Shown here piece after piece: positions 1-8,495 of a DNA stretch of 40,549 bases. The notes under the pieces are model-generated. The model was not told the origin of the DNA. It was given only the letters and a program-made list of their open reading frames with translations, and made no database searches. A program made the translations under genes and the position numbers. The DNA is from Alistipes sp. GTDB lineage: Bacteria; Bacteroidota; Bacteroidia; Bacteroidales; Rikenellaceae. The stretch covers positions 1 through 40,549 of the forward strand of contig JAFOHD010000048.1 in the NCBI GenBank assembly GCA_017421945.1. Reading direction: 5' to 3'. Each line of letters starts with the position of its first letter. Within the stretch, counting starts at the first letter, position 1.

Positions 1-1485
1 CAACTGACCGATGAACTTATCGCTGAAGCCCATACGCTTGGCCTCCTTCAGCACCTCCACATTGCCCACATTTGCAGCAACAACCTTCTCCATCTCCACG
101 ATGTTCTTGAACTTCTCAAGGAACAACATGTCAATCTTGGTGTGGTTGTAGATGATGAGCAAATCAACCCCCAGACGAATAAGCTGTGCGATGGCATAGA
201 TGCGGTCATCGGTACCCTTGCGGATATAATCCAGCAGGGCATCGGTCTTCCAGTAGTCGAACTTCTTATTGTGAATGTGGCACACACCTGTCTCCAGCGA
301 GCGCACCGACTTCAGGATACCCTCCTCGATAGTGCGACCAATGCTCATGACCTCTCCCGTAGCCTTCATCTGTGTACCCAACTCATTCGACGCATCGCTA
401 AACTTATCGAATGGGAAACGGGCAACCTTCAGCACCACATAGTCAAGTGCCGGCTCGAAACATGCTGGGCGATCTGCAATCATAATCTCATCCAGCGTAA
501 GTCCCACAGCAATCTTGGCAGTCACACGCGCAATGGGGAAACCACTCGCCTTTGATGCCAGGGCTGATGAACGTGACACACGAGGATTCACCTCGATGAT
601 GTAGTATTGGAACGAGAGTGGGTCGAGTGCGAACTGCACGTTGCAACCTCCCTCAATCTTCAATGCACGGATAATCTTGAGTGCGCTGTTACGCAGGAGC
701 TGATACTCCTTGTCGGTGAGAGTCTGTGCAGGAGCTATAACCATAGAGTCACCCGTATGGATACCCACAGGGTCGATGTTCTCCATGCTACAAATTGCGA
801 TTGCGGTGTCGTTCTTGTCGCGCATCACCTCAAACTCAATCTCCTTGTAGCCCTTGATGCTCTTCTCAACCAGCACCTGATGCACAGGCGAGAGTACCAA
901 TGCGTTGCGCATAATCTCGCGCAGCTCCTCCTCATTGTCGGCAAAACCGCCACCTGTTCCGCCCAACGTAAATGCCGGACGCAACACCACGGGATAGCCA
1001 ATCTCCTCGGCAGCCTTGACACCATCTTCCATCGAGTTCACCACAACCGAAGGCAACACCGGCTCACCAATGCGCACACACAACTCCTTGAAGAGCTCAC
1101 GGTCCTCGGCCTCCTCAATAGAGTTGAACGATGTACCCAGAATCTCAACATGGCACTCATCCAGTATGCCCTTCTTTGCAAGCTGCACTGCCAGATTAAG
1201 ACCTGTCTGACCACCCAAACCTGGAACGATGGCATCTGGACGCTCATAGCGCACAATCTTTGCCACATACTCCAGCGTCAAAGGCTCCATGTAAACCTTG
1301 TCGGCAATGTTTGTATCGGTCATAATGGTTGCTGGGTTTGAGTTCACCAAGATAACCTCATAACCCTCCTCCTTCAATGCCAGACACGCCTGTGTTCCTG
1401 CATAGTCGAACTCCGCCGCCTGACCAATGACAATCGGACCTGAGCCGATTACCATCACTTTCTTTATATCTGTTCTTTTAGGCAT
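1..1485 (-). CDS. carB: Carbamoyl-phosphate synthase large subunit, N-terminal part (3' end outside window)
   Basis: Large subunit of carbamoyl-phosphate synthetase, which makes carbamoyl phosphate from bicarbonate, ATP and ammonia for pyrimidine and arginine synthesis. The ATG is at 1485-1483 ([17 protein letters not shown]) and the frame stays open for 495 codons to the window edge, just under half of the roughly 1070 residues usual for the family. The first ATP-grasp half is visible, with the glycine loop LGGTGGG and the block [14 protein letters not shown]. The start overlaps the carA stop by 8 bp (ATGCCTAA), so translation is probably coupled. It is the last gene seen of pyrC-carA-carB. 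The second ATP-grasp half and the MGS-like regulatory domain lie outside the window. Confidence 0.96.
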   Translation of the reverse strand, partial: MPKRTDIKKVMVIGSGPIVIGQAAEFDYAGTQACLALKEEGYEVILVNSNPATIMTDTNIADKVYMEPLTLEYVAKIVRYERPDAIVPGLGGQTGLNLAVQLAKKGILDECHVEILGTSFNSIEEAEDRELFKELCVRIGEPVLPSVVVNSMEDGVKAAEEIGYPVVLRPAFTLGGTGGGFADNEEELREIMRNALVLSPVHQVLVEKSIKGYKEIEFEVMRDKNDTAIAICSMENIDPVGIHTGDSMVIAPAQTLTDKEYQLLRNSALKIIRALKIEGGCNVQFALDPLSFQYYIIEVNPRVSRSSALASKASGFPIARVTAKIAVGLTLDEIMIADRPACFEPALDYVVLKVARFPFDKFSDASNELGTQMKATGEVMSIGRTIEEGILKSVRSLETGVCHIHNKKFDYWKTDALLDYIRKGTDDRIYAIAQLIRLGVDLLIIYNHTKIDMLFLEKFKNIVEMEKVVAANVGNVEVLKEAKRMGFSDKFIGQL

Positions 1486-2566
1486 TTTGATACTCCTCCA
1501 TCAGTTTAATGAATTTATCGAAAAGATATGTGCTGTCCTGTGGACCTGGAGCACTCTCGGGGTGGAACTGAACGGCAAACACCTTGTCGGCCTTGCACTC
1601 AATACCCTCCACAGAGCCATCCAACACATTCTCGTGTGTAACACTCAGCGCTGTATTCTTCAACGACTCTGCATCCACAGCGTAACTATGATTCTGCGCA
1701 GTCATATCAACACGACCGCTCTCCAGACATCTTACCGCCGAGCCACCGTGATGACCACACTTCATCTTCTGCACCTTTGCGCCGTAAGCCAGAGCAATAA
1801 GTTCCATACCGAGCGAAATGCCGATAAGCGGAATCTCACCCTTCACCGACTTAATCAACTCAATAACCTCGGGCAGAGCCTCAGGGTTGCCAGGGCCGTT
1901 TGAGATGAGGATTGCATCGGGATTAAATGCCTTAATCTCCTCCAGAGTGGTGTTGTAAGGCACGATTGTCACATTGCAGCCACGACTATTAAACTGACGG
2001 ATGATGTTATTCTTGATTCCGCAATCAACCGCAACAACGTCATACTTATGGTTTGCCGTACGCGAGAACCAACGCTTGCGGCAGCTCACCTTCTGCACCT
2101 GAGCCGTAGGCAGCGGGGTAGTGCGAATCAACTCCAACGCCTGCTCCTTTGTGGTGTCAATGTTCACGATAGCTGCACGCTGCGAACCCTCGTCGCGGAT
2201 GATACGCACAATCTGGCGTGTATCCACACCCGCAACACATGGGATACCCTGCTCCTCCAAAGTCTCCGAGAAGGTCTTGGTGTAACGGAAGTTGCTTGGG
2301 CTCTCATTGCACTCACGCACAACCATACCGCCAATCTGTGGCACCTTTGCCTCAAAGTCCTCGTCGGTAATACCGTAGTTACCAATCAAAGGATAAGCCA
2401 TCACCACAATCTGGTCAATGTTGGAAGGATCAGAGAGAATCTCCTGATATCCCACCACCGAAGTATTGAAAACGATTTCACACACTCGCTCGACATTGGC
2501 ACCATAACCATAGCCGAGGAACTCCGCACCGTTCTCAAGAACTAACTTTTTTGTAAATGGTTTCAT
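1478..2566 (-). CDS. carA: Carbamoyl-phosphate synthase small subunit, glutaminase Cys replaced by Ser
   Basis: 362 residues, full length for CarA. The N-terminal small-subunit domain is followed by a class I glutamine amidotransferase domain ([26 protein letters not shown], then a nucleophile elbow). The elbow reads [12 protein letters not shown] where active CarA proteins read GICLGHQLLALA. The nucleophile Cys is therefore Ser251 (codon TCG at 1816-1814), and the Gln that binds substrate glutamine in E. coli CarA is Glu255. The catalytic His-Glu pair is kept (FHPES, H335/E337), as is QNH. Mammalian ammonia-dependent CPS1 carries the same Cys-to-Ser change. I infer weak or absent glutaminase activity, with the protein still serving as the structural partner of CarB. 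It lies 26 bp downstream of pyrC. Confidence 0.95.
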   Translation of the reverse strand: MKPFTKKLVLENGAEFLGYGYGANVERVCEIVFNTSVVGYQEILSDPSNIDQIVVMAYPLIGNYGITDEDFEAKVPQIGGMVVRECNESPSNFRYTKTFSETLEEQGIPCVAGVDTRQIVRIIRDEGSQRAAIVNIDTTKEQALELIRTTPLPTAQVQKVSCRKRWFSRTANHKYDVVAVDCGIKNNIIRQFNSRGCNVTIVPYNTTLEEIKAFNPDAILISNGPGNPEALPEVIELIKSVKGEIPLIGISLGMELIALAYGAKVQKMKCGHHGGSAVRCLESGRVDMTAQNHSYAVDAESLKNTALSVTHENVLDGSVEGIECKADKVFAVQFHPESAPGPQDSTYLFDKFIKLMEEYQNA

Positions 2567-2592
2567 TCCTAAAAATTTTATATGTTTTTGTC

Positions 2593-3861
2593 TTATCTTT
2601 CGTATACAATCTTGCCATCAACCATTGTCAGGCAGCACTCACCCTGCAACTGCCACCCCTCAAATGGGGTACTCTTGCCCTTTGAGAGAAATTTTTGTGG
2701 TTCAACGGTCCACTTCTTCTCAAGGTCAAACACTGCTATATCGGCAGCCTCACCCTCGCAGAGACCACCGCCCAGGCCGAAAATACGGCGTGGAGCCTCG
2801 GCAAGCACATCAATCGCTTTCTCGAGCGTAATCACTCCCTCCAGCACAAGTTTCGTATAGACTACGGCAAACGATGTCTCCAGACCTACTACACCCATGG
2901 CACTGCGCTCCAATCCGCGCGACTTCTCCTCGGCTGTGTGAGGTGCATGGTCGGTAGCCACGACATCGATAGTTCCATCCTTAAGGCCCTCCACCAAAGC
3001 ATCACGGTCAGCAGCCGAGCGGATGGGAGGATTCATCTTAAAGCGGCCCTCTTCCTTTAGGTCCATATCGCACATCGTAAGGTAGTGGGGACCTGTCTCG
3101 CAAGTAATCTTAACTCCTCGCTTTTTGGCATCACGAATCAGCGCAACACTCTCCTTGGTTGAAATGTGGCATACATGATAGCGACAACCAGCCTCTGCGG
3201 CAAGTGCTATATCACGCTCAATCTGCGCCCACTCGCTCTCAGAACATATACCTCGGTGACCATTCAAGCGAGCATACTCGCCATCGTGGATATATCCTCC
3301 ACGCAACAAATCGTTCACCTCGCAGTGTGCCGCTATGATACAATCGTTATCTGCCGCTGCCTTCATCGCAGCCTTCATCACCTGTTCGCTCTGCACACCC
3401 GAACCATCGTCCGAGAAGCCCGCCACATAAGGTCTCAACGCTGCGAAATCGACCAGCTCATCACCCATGCGACGCTCGGTGATTGTTGCGTAGGGCAACA
3501 CCTTAACCACAGCATCACGCTCAATGATGTCCAACTGCTGCTGCAAATGCTCCATGTTATCGGGTGCAGGTGAAAGATTTGGCATTGAGCAGACGGTTGT
3601 AAAGCCGCCATGCGCAGCCGCAGCCGTACCTGTTGCAATGGTCTCCTTGGCCGACAGACCTGGCTCACGCAGGTGAACATGCAAATCCACCAAACCACTG
3701 CAAACTATCTTGCCAGAGCAATCCACGACCATATCATCGGGGTGAACTTCCACATTTTCGGCCACAAGAGCAATCTTGCCATCAGCCACCACCACATCCA
3801 GCTTTTGCTGCTGACCTTTGCACACCACGGTGCCTCCCTTAAGAATTATTCGCTGCTTCAT
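2593..3861 (-). CDS. pyrC: Dihydroorotase, class I
   Basis: 422-residue amidohydrolase that interconverts carbamoyl-aspartate and dihydroorotate in UMP synthesis. Visible motifs are the metal-binding DLHVHLREPG near residue 60, the FSDDGSGVQ block that carries the metal-bridging Asp of class I enzymes, NPPIR, and DHAPHT near residue 305. All active-site blocks look intact, which separates it from the inactive dihydroorotase homologues that accompany some aspartate transcarbamoylases. It is the first structural gene of the operon. Its ATG (3861) lies about 10 bp after the T-tract of an intrinsic terminator, so expression probably depends on readthrough. Confidence 0.96.
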   Translation of the reverse strand: MKQRIILKGGTVVCKGQQQKLDVVVADGKIALVAENVEVHPDDMVVDCSGKIVCSGLVDLHVHLREPGLSAKETIATGTAAAAHGGFTTVCSMPNLSPAPDNMEHLQQQLDIIERDAVVKVLPYATITERRMGDELVDFAALRPYVAGFSDDGSGVQSEQVMKAAMKAAADNDCIIAAHCEVNDLLRGGYIHDGEYARLNGHRGICSESEWAQIERDIALAAEAGCRYHVCHISTKESVALIRDAKKRGVKITCETGPHYLTMCDMDLKEEGRFKMNPPIRSAADRDALVEGLKDGTIDVVATDHAPHTAEEKSRGLERSAMGVVGLETSFAVVYTKLVLEGVITLEKAIDVLAEAPRRIFGLGGGLCEGEAADIAVFDLEKKWTVEPQKFLSKGKSTPFEGWQLQGECCLTMVDGKIVYER

Positions 3862-3871
3862 ATTTATTCAC

Positions 3872-3896
3872 AAAAAAGGCGACCAAACAGTCGCCC
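3872..3896 (-). terminator. Intrinsic terminator in the pyr leader (putative attenuator)
   Basis: Read on the minus strand, a 6-bp GGCGAC/GTCGCC stem with a 6-nt loop is followed directly by TTTTTT. It sits between the promoter at about 4050 and the pyrC ATG at 3861, so it can only act on transcripts entering pyrC. The leader ORF stop codon ends 4 nt before the hairpin base. A ribosome at that stop would cover the 5' arm and favour readthrough, as in the E. coli pyrBI leader. The mechanism is inference; the hairpin and its place are direct observation. Confidence 0.75.
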
Positions 3897-3900
3897 ATAT

Positions 3901-4029
3901 CTAACATAAATAAACAGTTGTAACATCATGATTACCAGTAGTTCCAACAATCGAAAAACAAACACTCCAGCACTGCGTTTCGGCATCATGCTGCGCCCAA
4001 GCCTGTGATATCGCATTTCGATGAGACAT
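3901..4029 (-). CDS. Putative 42-residue leader peptide of the pyr operon
   Basis: Open frame from ATG 4029-4027 to TAG 3903-3901, beginning MSHRNAISQAWAQHD and ending TTVYLC. It begins about 18 nt after the -7 promoter box, so the 5' UTR would be very short, and it ends 4 nt before the terminator stem. The RNA between codons 22 and 40 is U-rich (a TGTTTGTTTTTCG stretch), which could slow RNA polymerase when UTP is low. I see no homologue and no run of one regulatory codon. It could be a chance ORF, but its position matches E. coli pyrL closely. Too short to be listed by most gene finders. Confidence 0.5.
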   Translation of the reverse strand: MSHRNAISQAWAQHDAETQCWSVCFSIVGTTGNHDVTTVYLC

Positions 4030-4047
4030 ACTACATTATTATTTCCT

Positions 4048-4085
4048 GCAAAGGTAGGAAAAATATTTCATTTTCGAACATTTCT
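4048..4085 (-). promoter_or_regulatory. Bacteroidetes-type promoter of the pyr operon
   Basis: On the minus strand TACCTTTGC (4056-4048) matches the TAnnTTTG(C) -7 consensus. A weak upstream box (TTCG) lies about 18 bp further up. The predicted transcription start near 4042-4040 gives a leader of about 180 nt to pyrC. Confidence 0.7.
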
Positions 4086-4119
4086 CGCACCATTTTTTCT
4101 CGCTTTATCTATTTTTTAT

Positions 4120-7100
4120 CTAAAACACCACCCTCACACCAATTTGCATACGCCAGCGCGACAACAAATCATCGGTTGTGAGTTTGGCGTCGGTGAATTT
4201 ATACACTGCAACACCATCCTTCTGCGAGGTAATCGTAACAGGCTGCAATCTCAAACCCGACACGTTATAATAGGTACCCCAATCGCGACACAGCAGGTTG
4301 CCAAAGTTCATCACATCAAGCGACAACTCCACCTTGCGCGACGACTTCTGGCTAAAATAAAAGCCGTGCGCCAAGTGCAGGTCAATGGTATGCTCGGCGG
4401 GCGTCTGCATAGCGTTACGCTCGGCAAATTCCCCTCTGTGCGAAGAGAGGTAATCACTGCTTTCAATATATTCGTTCCATTTCTGCATTGAGCCCTCATC
4501 TGCAAAATTCATACGCTGCATCTCCTCCTGCGTTGGTATATACATAGGCGTTGAACCATACGCGCCATCGCCATTGAAATCCACCGTTTCACCGAAGCAC
4601 AGCGAGTAACGCTGACCCGAATTTACCTGATAAACAACGCCTGCGCTCAACTCCATTAGTTTTGCGTAACGCTTGCGGTAGGTCACGGCCAGCGAGAATT
4701 TATGTGGCACATCAAACGCCGAGAATGTCAGTTCAGGCGAGTTCAAATCGACAGCGTAGGTTCTGTTCCAATTTGACGATGAGGATGTCGAAGGCACATC
4801 ACACACCGAGTAGGCATGACCAAAGATGTAAGATGCCGCAACCGACAAACCCCACTTAAAATCCTTTGACACACTCGCCGACAGCGAATAGGTGTAACCC
4901 TTCGATGTGTTATCCAGATAATATATTGCCGAATAATCCGACACCTCACTCTTATAAGCAGGCACAGCACCCGCAGCAGCACTTCCGCCCACCGAAGGCA
5001 CAGCATACACACTGCCACCCGTACGCTCCACCGCCAGGTTGCGGAACACGGCATTGTGAAGAGTCTTGGTGTACAAAACTCCCACCTGTGTACGCCATCC
5101 GCCACGCATATGCGCCGACACCGACACATTGGCCTTAAGATTCTGCGGATAGCGGAACTCATCATTCATTGCATTGAGCATAAAGCGAGTGTTTGACTCC
5201 GTCGTAGGCGAGGGTTTCACTGTAAATGCGGGAACATCAGCCCCCGTCAGGCGCACACCCTTCTGCTCAACTCCCGTATTTGAGTAGTTATTCACAATCC
5301 ACACAAAGGGCACCTGTCCGGTAAAGACTCCTGCGCCACCCTCCACAGCAAGGCGACCCCAATCGTAATCGCAAGCCCAATCAACACCCACACGTGGCGA
5401 GAGCAACAACTGTGCACGAGGCACATCTCCTATGCGCACACCATGCTTCTCAGCTATCGTGCTTGAGTTGAAACTCTTGTTCGGTGTTGGGCGATTAAAA
5501 ATCAGGGGTAGGGTAGCCCGCACACCATAGCTAAGCTGCAAACCACGCCCCAGCGACCATCTGTCCTGCAAATATACATTCAACTCGGCAGCATGGAATT
5601 TCGGGCCCCATGTAGTGGAGCCAGCGACCACAGGGTCGGTGTAATTGTATTCATATATCGCAGCCTTATCCCGCTCAAAATCCTCCACCGAATTATAGGT
5701 GTATGTTCCGTACGCGTTTGCCAGATAACGATTGTGGATATTATATAGTTCGTGGTGCATACCAACCGTTATGGTGTGCGCCCCACGGTCAATCATCACA
5801 TCGTCGGTAAGTGTCAGTACGCTCTGTTTAAGGGCATTCACACCGGCATAACGATTATTTCCTATATTGAGTGTCACGCCACCCGTTGTACCCGTATTCT
5901 TAATTATCACACTCGGCAACAAACCCTCGACATCGGGCGAGCGACCATCCTCCACCTTGGAGAACCCCACACGCAGCGAATTATGCACCCCATCCGAGAG
6001 GCGCGACTCCAGCGAGAGAGCAAGGTGATGCGCCGTGCTGTAATTGGCATAACCCGAGCCACAGAACGTAAACGACGAGAGCGAGTTGGCATACTCCTCG
6101 GCACGGGCATCAAGATAACTGTAACTTGCAGTCATGCGATTGCGTTCGTTTATATGCCACTCAAGGTTTGCGAGCAACGAACCCGAGCGTTGCTCCACAT
6201 CACGTCGGCCCACGCCTCCACCGTTGTAGCCCGTCAAAGCCTTATACCTCTGAGCCACACGCTCCAATTCCTGCCCATTCAACGCGACACCATCATATCC
6301 CAGGAAGTAAGATGAAGGGCTGCGATCAAGATTCAACTCTCCACTCACAAAGAAAAAGAGCTTATCCTTCACGATAGGGCCACCAAACGTAACACCATAA
6401 ATCTGCGAGGTCTGGTCCTGAAGTTTCTGCCTCTTAGCCACATCCTTACCAGGTGTTGTGCCGTAGAAATCCTGATTGTTATAATAGGTGTATGCACTAC
6501 CGCGAAACTCATTCGTTCCCGACTTCGTGATGGCATTAATGGCGCCGCCACCAAAACCACTCATGCGCACATCATACGATGCCACCACAACATCCAACTG
6601 CTCGATAGCATCCAGCGACACGGGATTGGCATTCGACAAACCGCCGTTTGTACCCGATGACGAGAGTCCATACATATCGTTGTTGGCAACGCCGTTAATC
6701 ATAAATGAGTTGTAACGGTTTGACACGCCGCCATACGATACGCCGCCGCCCTTGGTCAGCATAGCCTGCGGTGTGAGTCTCACCACATCATACAGCGAGC
6801 GAGAGAGAGTAGGCAACTGTGAAATAAGTTTCTGCGAGAATCGGTTTCCAACCTCACCCGCAGCAACATCACTGCCCGACACAACAACCTCCTTGATGGC
6901 AAGATTTTCGCAAAGTTCTATATTCTGCTCTCTGACTTCACCCACACGCAACGACAACGCTCCGACTACAAGGCTTTCATAACCCACATAGCTAACCTCC
7001 AGCCTATAATCATCGGCCGGACGCACACCATGCAACGCATATCGTCCCTGCGCATCAGTTGCCACAGCATAAGAACGCCCCGTCTCGGGATGCGACAAAA

Positions 7101-7230
7101 CAACGGTTGCGCCTATCAAAATCTCATTGGAAGAATTTACAACCATACCCCTGAGCGAGGAGGTTGTCACCTGAGCTGTGGCATTACACATGCCCAGCAA
7201 TAGAAAAAATAAAAATATCAGTCTCTTCAT
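4120..7230 (-). CDS. Oar-like TonB-dependent outer-membrane receptor with CarboxypepD_reg domain
   Basis: 1036 residues from ATG 7230 (MKRLIFLFFLLLGMC, signal peptide ending ATAQ); the in-frame GTG two codons earlier is not needed. Residues about 25-115 form the carboxypeptidase-regulatory-like beta-sandwich common on Bacteroidetes receptors (SLRGMVVNSS, IGATVVLSHPETG, LEVSYVGYES). A TonB plug follows (RYNSFMINGVANNDMYG, GGGAINAITKSGTNEFRGS), then a long beta-barrel ending in an aromatic residue (GVRVVF), as outer-membrane proteins do. The plug wording resembles Oar rather than SusC, and no SusD gene is adjacent. The substrate is unknown. No clear terminator lies between its stop and the pyr promoter. 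Confidence 0.9.
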   Translation of the reverse strand: MKRLIFLFFLLLGMCNATAQVTTSSLRGMVVNSSNEILIGATVVLSHPETGRSYAVATDAQGRYALHGVRPADDYRLEVSYVGYESLVVGALSLRVGEVREQNIELCENLAIKEVVVSGSDVAAGEVGNRFSQKLISQLPTLSRSLYDVVRLTPQAMLTKGGGVSYGGVSNRYNSFMINGVANNDMYGLSSSGTNGGLSNANPVSLDAIEQLDVVVASYDVRMSGFGGGAINAITKSGTNEFRGSAYTYYNNQDFYGTTPGKDVAKRQKLQDQTSQIYGVTFGGPIVKDKLFFFVSGELNLDRSPSSYFLGYDGVALNGQELERVAQRYKALTGYNGGGVGRRDVEQRSGSLLANLEWHINERNRMTASYSYLDARAEEYANSLSSFTFCGSGYANYSTAHHLALSLESRLSDGVHNSLRVGFSKVEDGRSPDVEGLLPSVIIKNTGTTGGVTLNIGNNRYAGVNALKQSVLTLTDDVMIDRGAHTITVGMHHELYNIHNRYLANAYGTYTYNSVEDFERDKAAIYEYNYTDPVVAGSTTWGPKFHAAELNVYLQDRWSLGRGLQLSYGVRATLPLIFNRPTPNKSFNSSTIAEKHGVRIGDVPRAQLLLSPRVGVDWACDYDWGRLAVEGGAGVFTGQVPFVWIVNNYSNTGVEQKGVRLTGADVPAFTVKPSPTTESNTRFMLNAMNDEFRYPQNLKANVSVSAHMRGGWRTQVGVLYTKTLHNAVFRNLAVERTGGSVYAVPSVGGSAAAGAVPAYKSEVSDYSAIYYLDNTSKGYTYSLSASVSKDFKWGLSVAASYIFGHAYSVCDVPSTSSSSNWNRTYAVDLNSPELTFSAFDVPHKFSLAVTYRKRYAKLMELSAGVVYQVNSGQRYSLCFGETVDFNGDGAYGSTPMYIPTQEEMQRMNFADEGSMQKWNEYIESSDYLSSHRGEFAERNAMQTPAEHTIDLHLAHGFYFSQKSSRKVELSLDVMNFGNLLCRDWGTYYNVSGLRLQPVTITSQKDGVAVYKFTDAKLTTDDLLSRWRMQIGVRVVF

Positions 7231-7309
7231 ATTCACTCATTTAGGGCATCTATCTACGATGCAAGTTAAACGTTTCGCACTCCACAACCCCTTAGGGTGG
7301 GCACAATCG

Positions 7310-7342
7310 TTGCAAATATAAGAAAAAAATCACTATTTTTGC
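7310..7342 (+). promoter_or_regulatory. Promoter of the YqaA-like gene
   Basis: TATTTTTGC at 7334-7342 with TTGC at 7310-7313 gives the -33/-7 layout with a spacer of about 20 bp. It decides the start of the downstream gene: the first in-frame ATG (7297) lies upstream of this promoter, so the ATG at 7360 is used. Confidence 0.65.
7312..7320 (-). promoter_or_regulatory. -7 element for the Oar-like receptor
   Basis: TATATTTGC on the minus strand is a full match to TAnnTTTGC, 82 bp upstream of the receptor ATG. I see no good -33 box at the ideal distance. It faces away from the promoter of the YqaA-like gene, whose core lies within 25 bp. Confidence 0.6.
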
Positions 7343-7359
7343 ATCAATACTTTTTGAAA

Positions 7360-7821
7360 ATGGATGCCATAGTACAATTTTTCATAGAGTGGGGTTATTT
7401 GGGACTCTTTCTATCAGCTCTCATAGCTGGCAGCATACTCCCATTCAGTTCGGAATTGGTACTCACGGTATTGGTGCAGATGGGCCTAAATCCACTATAC
7501 TGCCTGATATGGGCAACCATTGGCAACACCATAGGTGGCATGATATGCTATTGGCTGGGCTACTTGGGCAATATGCAATGGATAGAACGGTGGCTCAAGG
7601 TCGAGAAGGAGAAGCTCAACAAGGCTGAGCGCTTTGTCCGCAGCTATGGCGCATGGATGGGTCTGTTCAGCGCATTGCCATGGATTGGCGAAGCCATTGT
7701 TGTCATGCTCGGACTTATGCGCAGCAACATCTACCATACAACCCTCGCTGTCATGGTGGGCAAGGCCATTCGCTACGCTCTCATCATTCTTGCCGTAGAG
7801 GGTGTCACATCCATACTATAA
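7360..7821 (+). CDS. YqaA-type small membrane protein (VTT/SNARE-associated, DedA superfamily)
   Basis: 153 residues starting MDAIVQFFIEWGYLGLFLSA. Visible are a re-entrant and membrane segment at about 8-40 (GSILPFSSELVLTVLV), a small-residue segment WATIGNTIGGMICYWLGYLG, an amphipathic lysine-rich stretch (KVEKEKLNKAERFV), the VTT-type block GAWMGLFSALPWIGEAIVVMLG, and a final membrane helix. The length and the SEL/GNTIGG motifs fit the YqaA branch rather than full-length DedA. Relatives are linked to lipid scrambling or membrane homeostasis; the substrate is not predictable here. It is monocistronic. Confidence 0.8.
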   Translation: MDAIVQFFIEWGYLGLFLSALIAGSILPFSSELVLTVLVQMGLNPLYCLIWATIGNTIGGMICYWLGYLGNMQWIERWLKVEKEKLNKAERFVRSYGAWMGLFSALPWIGEAIVVMLGLMRSNIYHTTLAVMVGKAIRYALIILAVEGVTSIL

Positions 7822-7870
7822 ATAAAAGGTAACTCATTTTTCACGCCACAAATCCTCTTTTGGTGCGAAG

Positions 7871-7908
7871 TTTGAATGATTGTCTGTGAACAAAAGGCAA
7901 TCTTCAAA
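7871..7908 (+). promoter_or_regulatory. Hairpin directly upstream of the DUF3575 start codon
   Basis: TTTGAATGATTG (7871-7882) and CAATCTTCAAA (7898-7908) form an 11-bp stem with one bulged T and a 15-nt loop. The stem ends 2 nt before the ATG at 7911, so the ribosome entry zone would be double-stranded in the mRNA. I infer possible translational control; no T-run follows, so it is not a terminator. Confidence 0.5.
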
Positions 7909-7910
7909 TT

Positions 7911-8483
7911 ATGAGAAAATTACTGTTTATCATGCTGTCAATGACGGCATTTATCGGAAAAGTCGATGCTCAGCATGTTGGTATCAAGACCAACCTTGTT
8001 CATTGGGCATCAGCATCGCCCAACCTAGGCGTGGAGATAGGTTTGGGAAAGCAGACCACTCTCGACATCTCTGGAGGATTCAACCCCTTCACATTCTCTG
8101 ATGGCAAGAAATGGAAGCACTGGCTCGTTCAGCCTGAGTTCCGCTTCTGGACATGCGAACGCTTCAATGGCCACTTCTTGGGCGTGCACCTCGTTGGCGG
8201 CGGGTTCAACATCGGCAACGTGTCGTTCTTTCCCTTCAGCATATGGGAAGGTCTGGACGACTATCGTTATAAGGGACACGCTCTAGGAGGCGGTATTGCC
8301 TATGGTTACGCATGGATGCTCGGCAAGCATTGGAATCTTGAGGCAGAAATAGGTGTCGGCTATGCTCACGCATGGTACGACCAGTACCCATGCGCCAAGT
8401 GTAGCGATGCCATACTCACCGATGGCGACAAGAACTATTGGGGCATTACCAAGCTCGCCATCTCATTTGTTTACCTATTCTAA
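7911..8483 (+). CDS. DUF3575 family outer-membrane-associated protein
   Basis: 190 residues with a signal peptide (MRKLLFIMLSMTAFIG, cleavage near VDAQ). The mature part alternates glycine and aromatic residues (GIKTNLVHWASASPNLGVE, GFNIGNVSFFPF) and ends in ISFVYLF, which looks like a small eight-strand-type beta-barrel. The opening KTNLVHW and the closing strand are typical of DUF3575. In Bacteroidales this family commonly sits with DUF3868 proteins in Fim/Mfa-type fimbrial loci, and the next gene, 12 bp on, is a DUF3868 protein. A CAKC cysteine pair lies near residue 164. The exact role is unknown. Confidence 0.8.
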   Translation: MRKLLFIMLSMTAFIGKVDAQHVGIKTNLVHWASASPNLGVEIGLGKQTTLDISGGFNPFTFSDGKKWKHWLVQPEFRFWTCERFNGHFLGVHLVGGGFNIGNVSFFPFSIWEGLDDYRYKGHALGGGIAYGYAWMLGKHWNLEAEIGVGYAHAWYDQYPCAKCSDAILTDGDKNYWGITKLAISFVYLF

Positions 8484-8495
8484 TATCTTCAGACT

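Noticed and set aside
607-1341. Long plus-strand ORF (244 codons) across carB
   Set aside because: It lies entirely antisense to carB, whose motifs are unmistakable; its product is rich in His, Leu, Cys and Gln as expected from a reverse-complement shadow.
1478-2566. CarA as a pseudogene because of the lost nucleophile
   Set aside because: The frame is full length, the rest of the active-site and fold motifs are intact, and the gene is translationally coupled to carB; altered chemistry is more likely than decay.
7297-7359. Extended N-terminus of the YqaA-like protein starting at ATG 7297
   Set aside because: The -7 promoter box at 7334-7342 lies inside the extension, and the family's hydrophobic start begins at the ATG at 7360.
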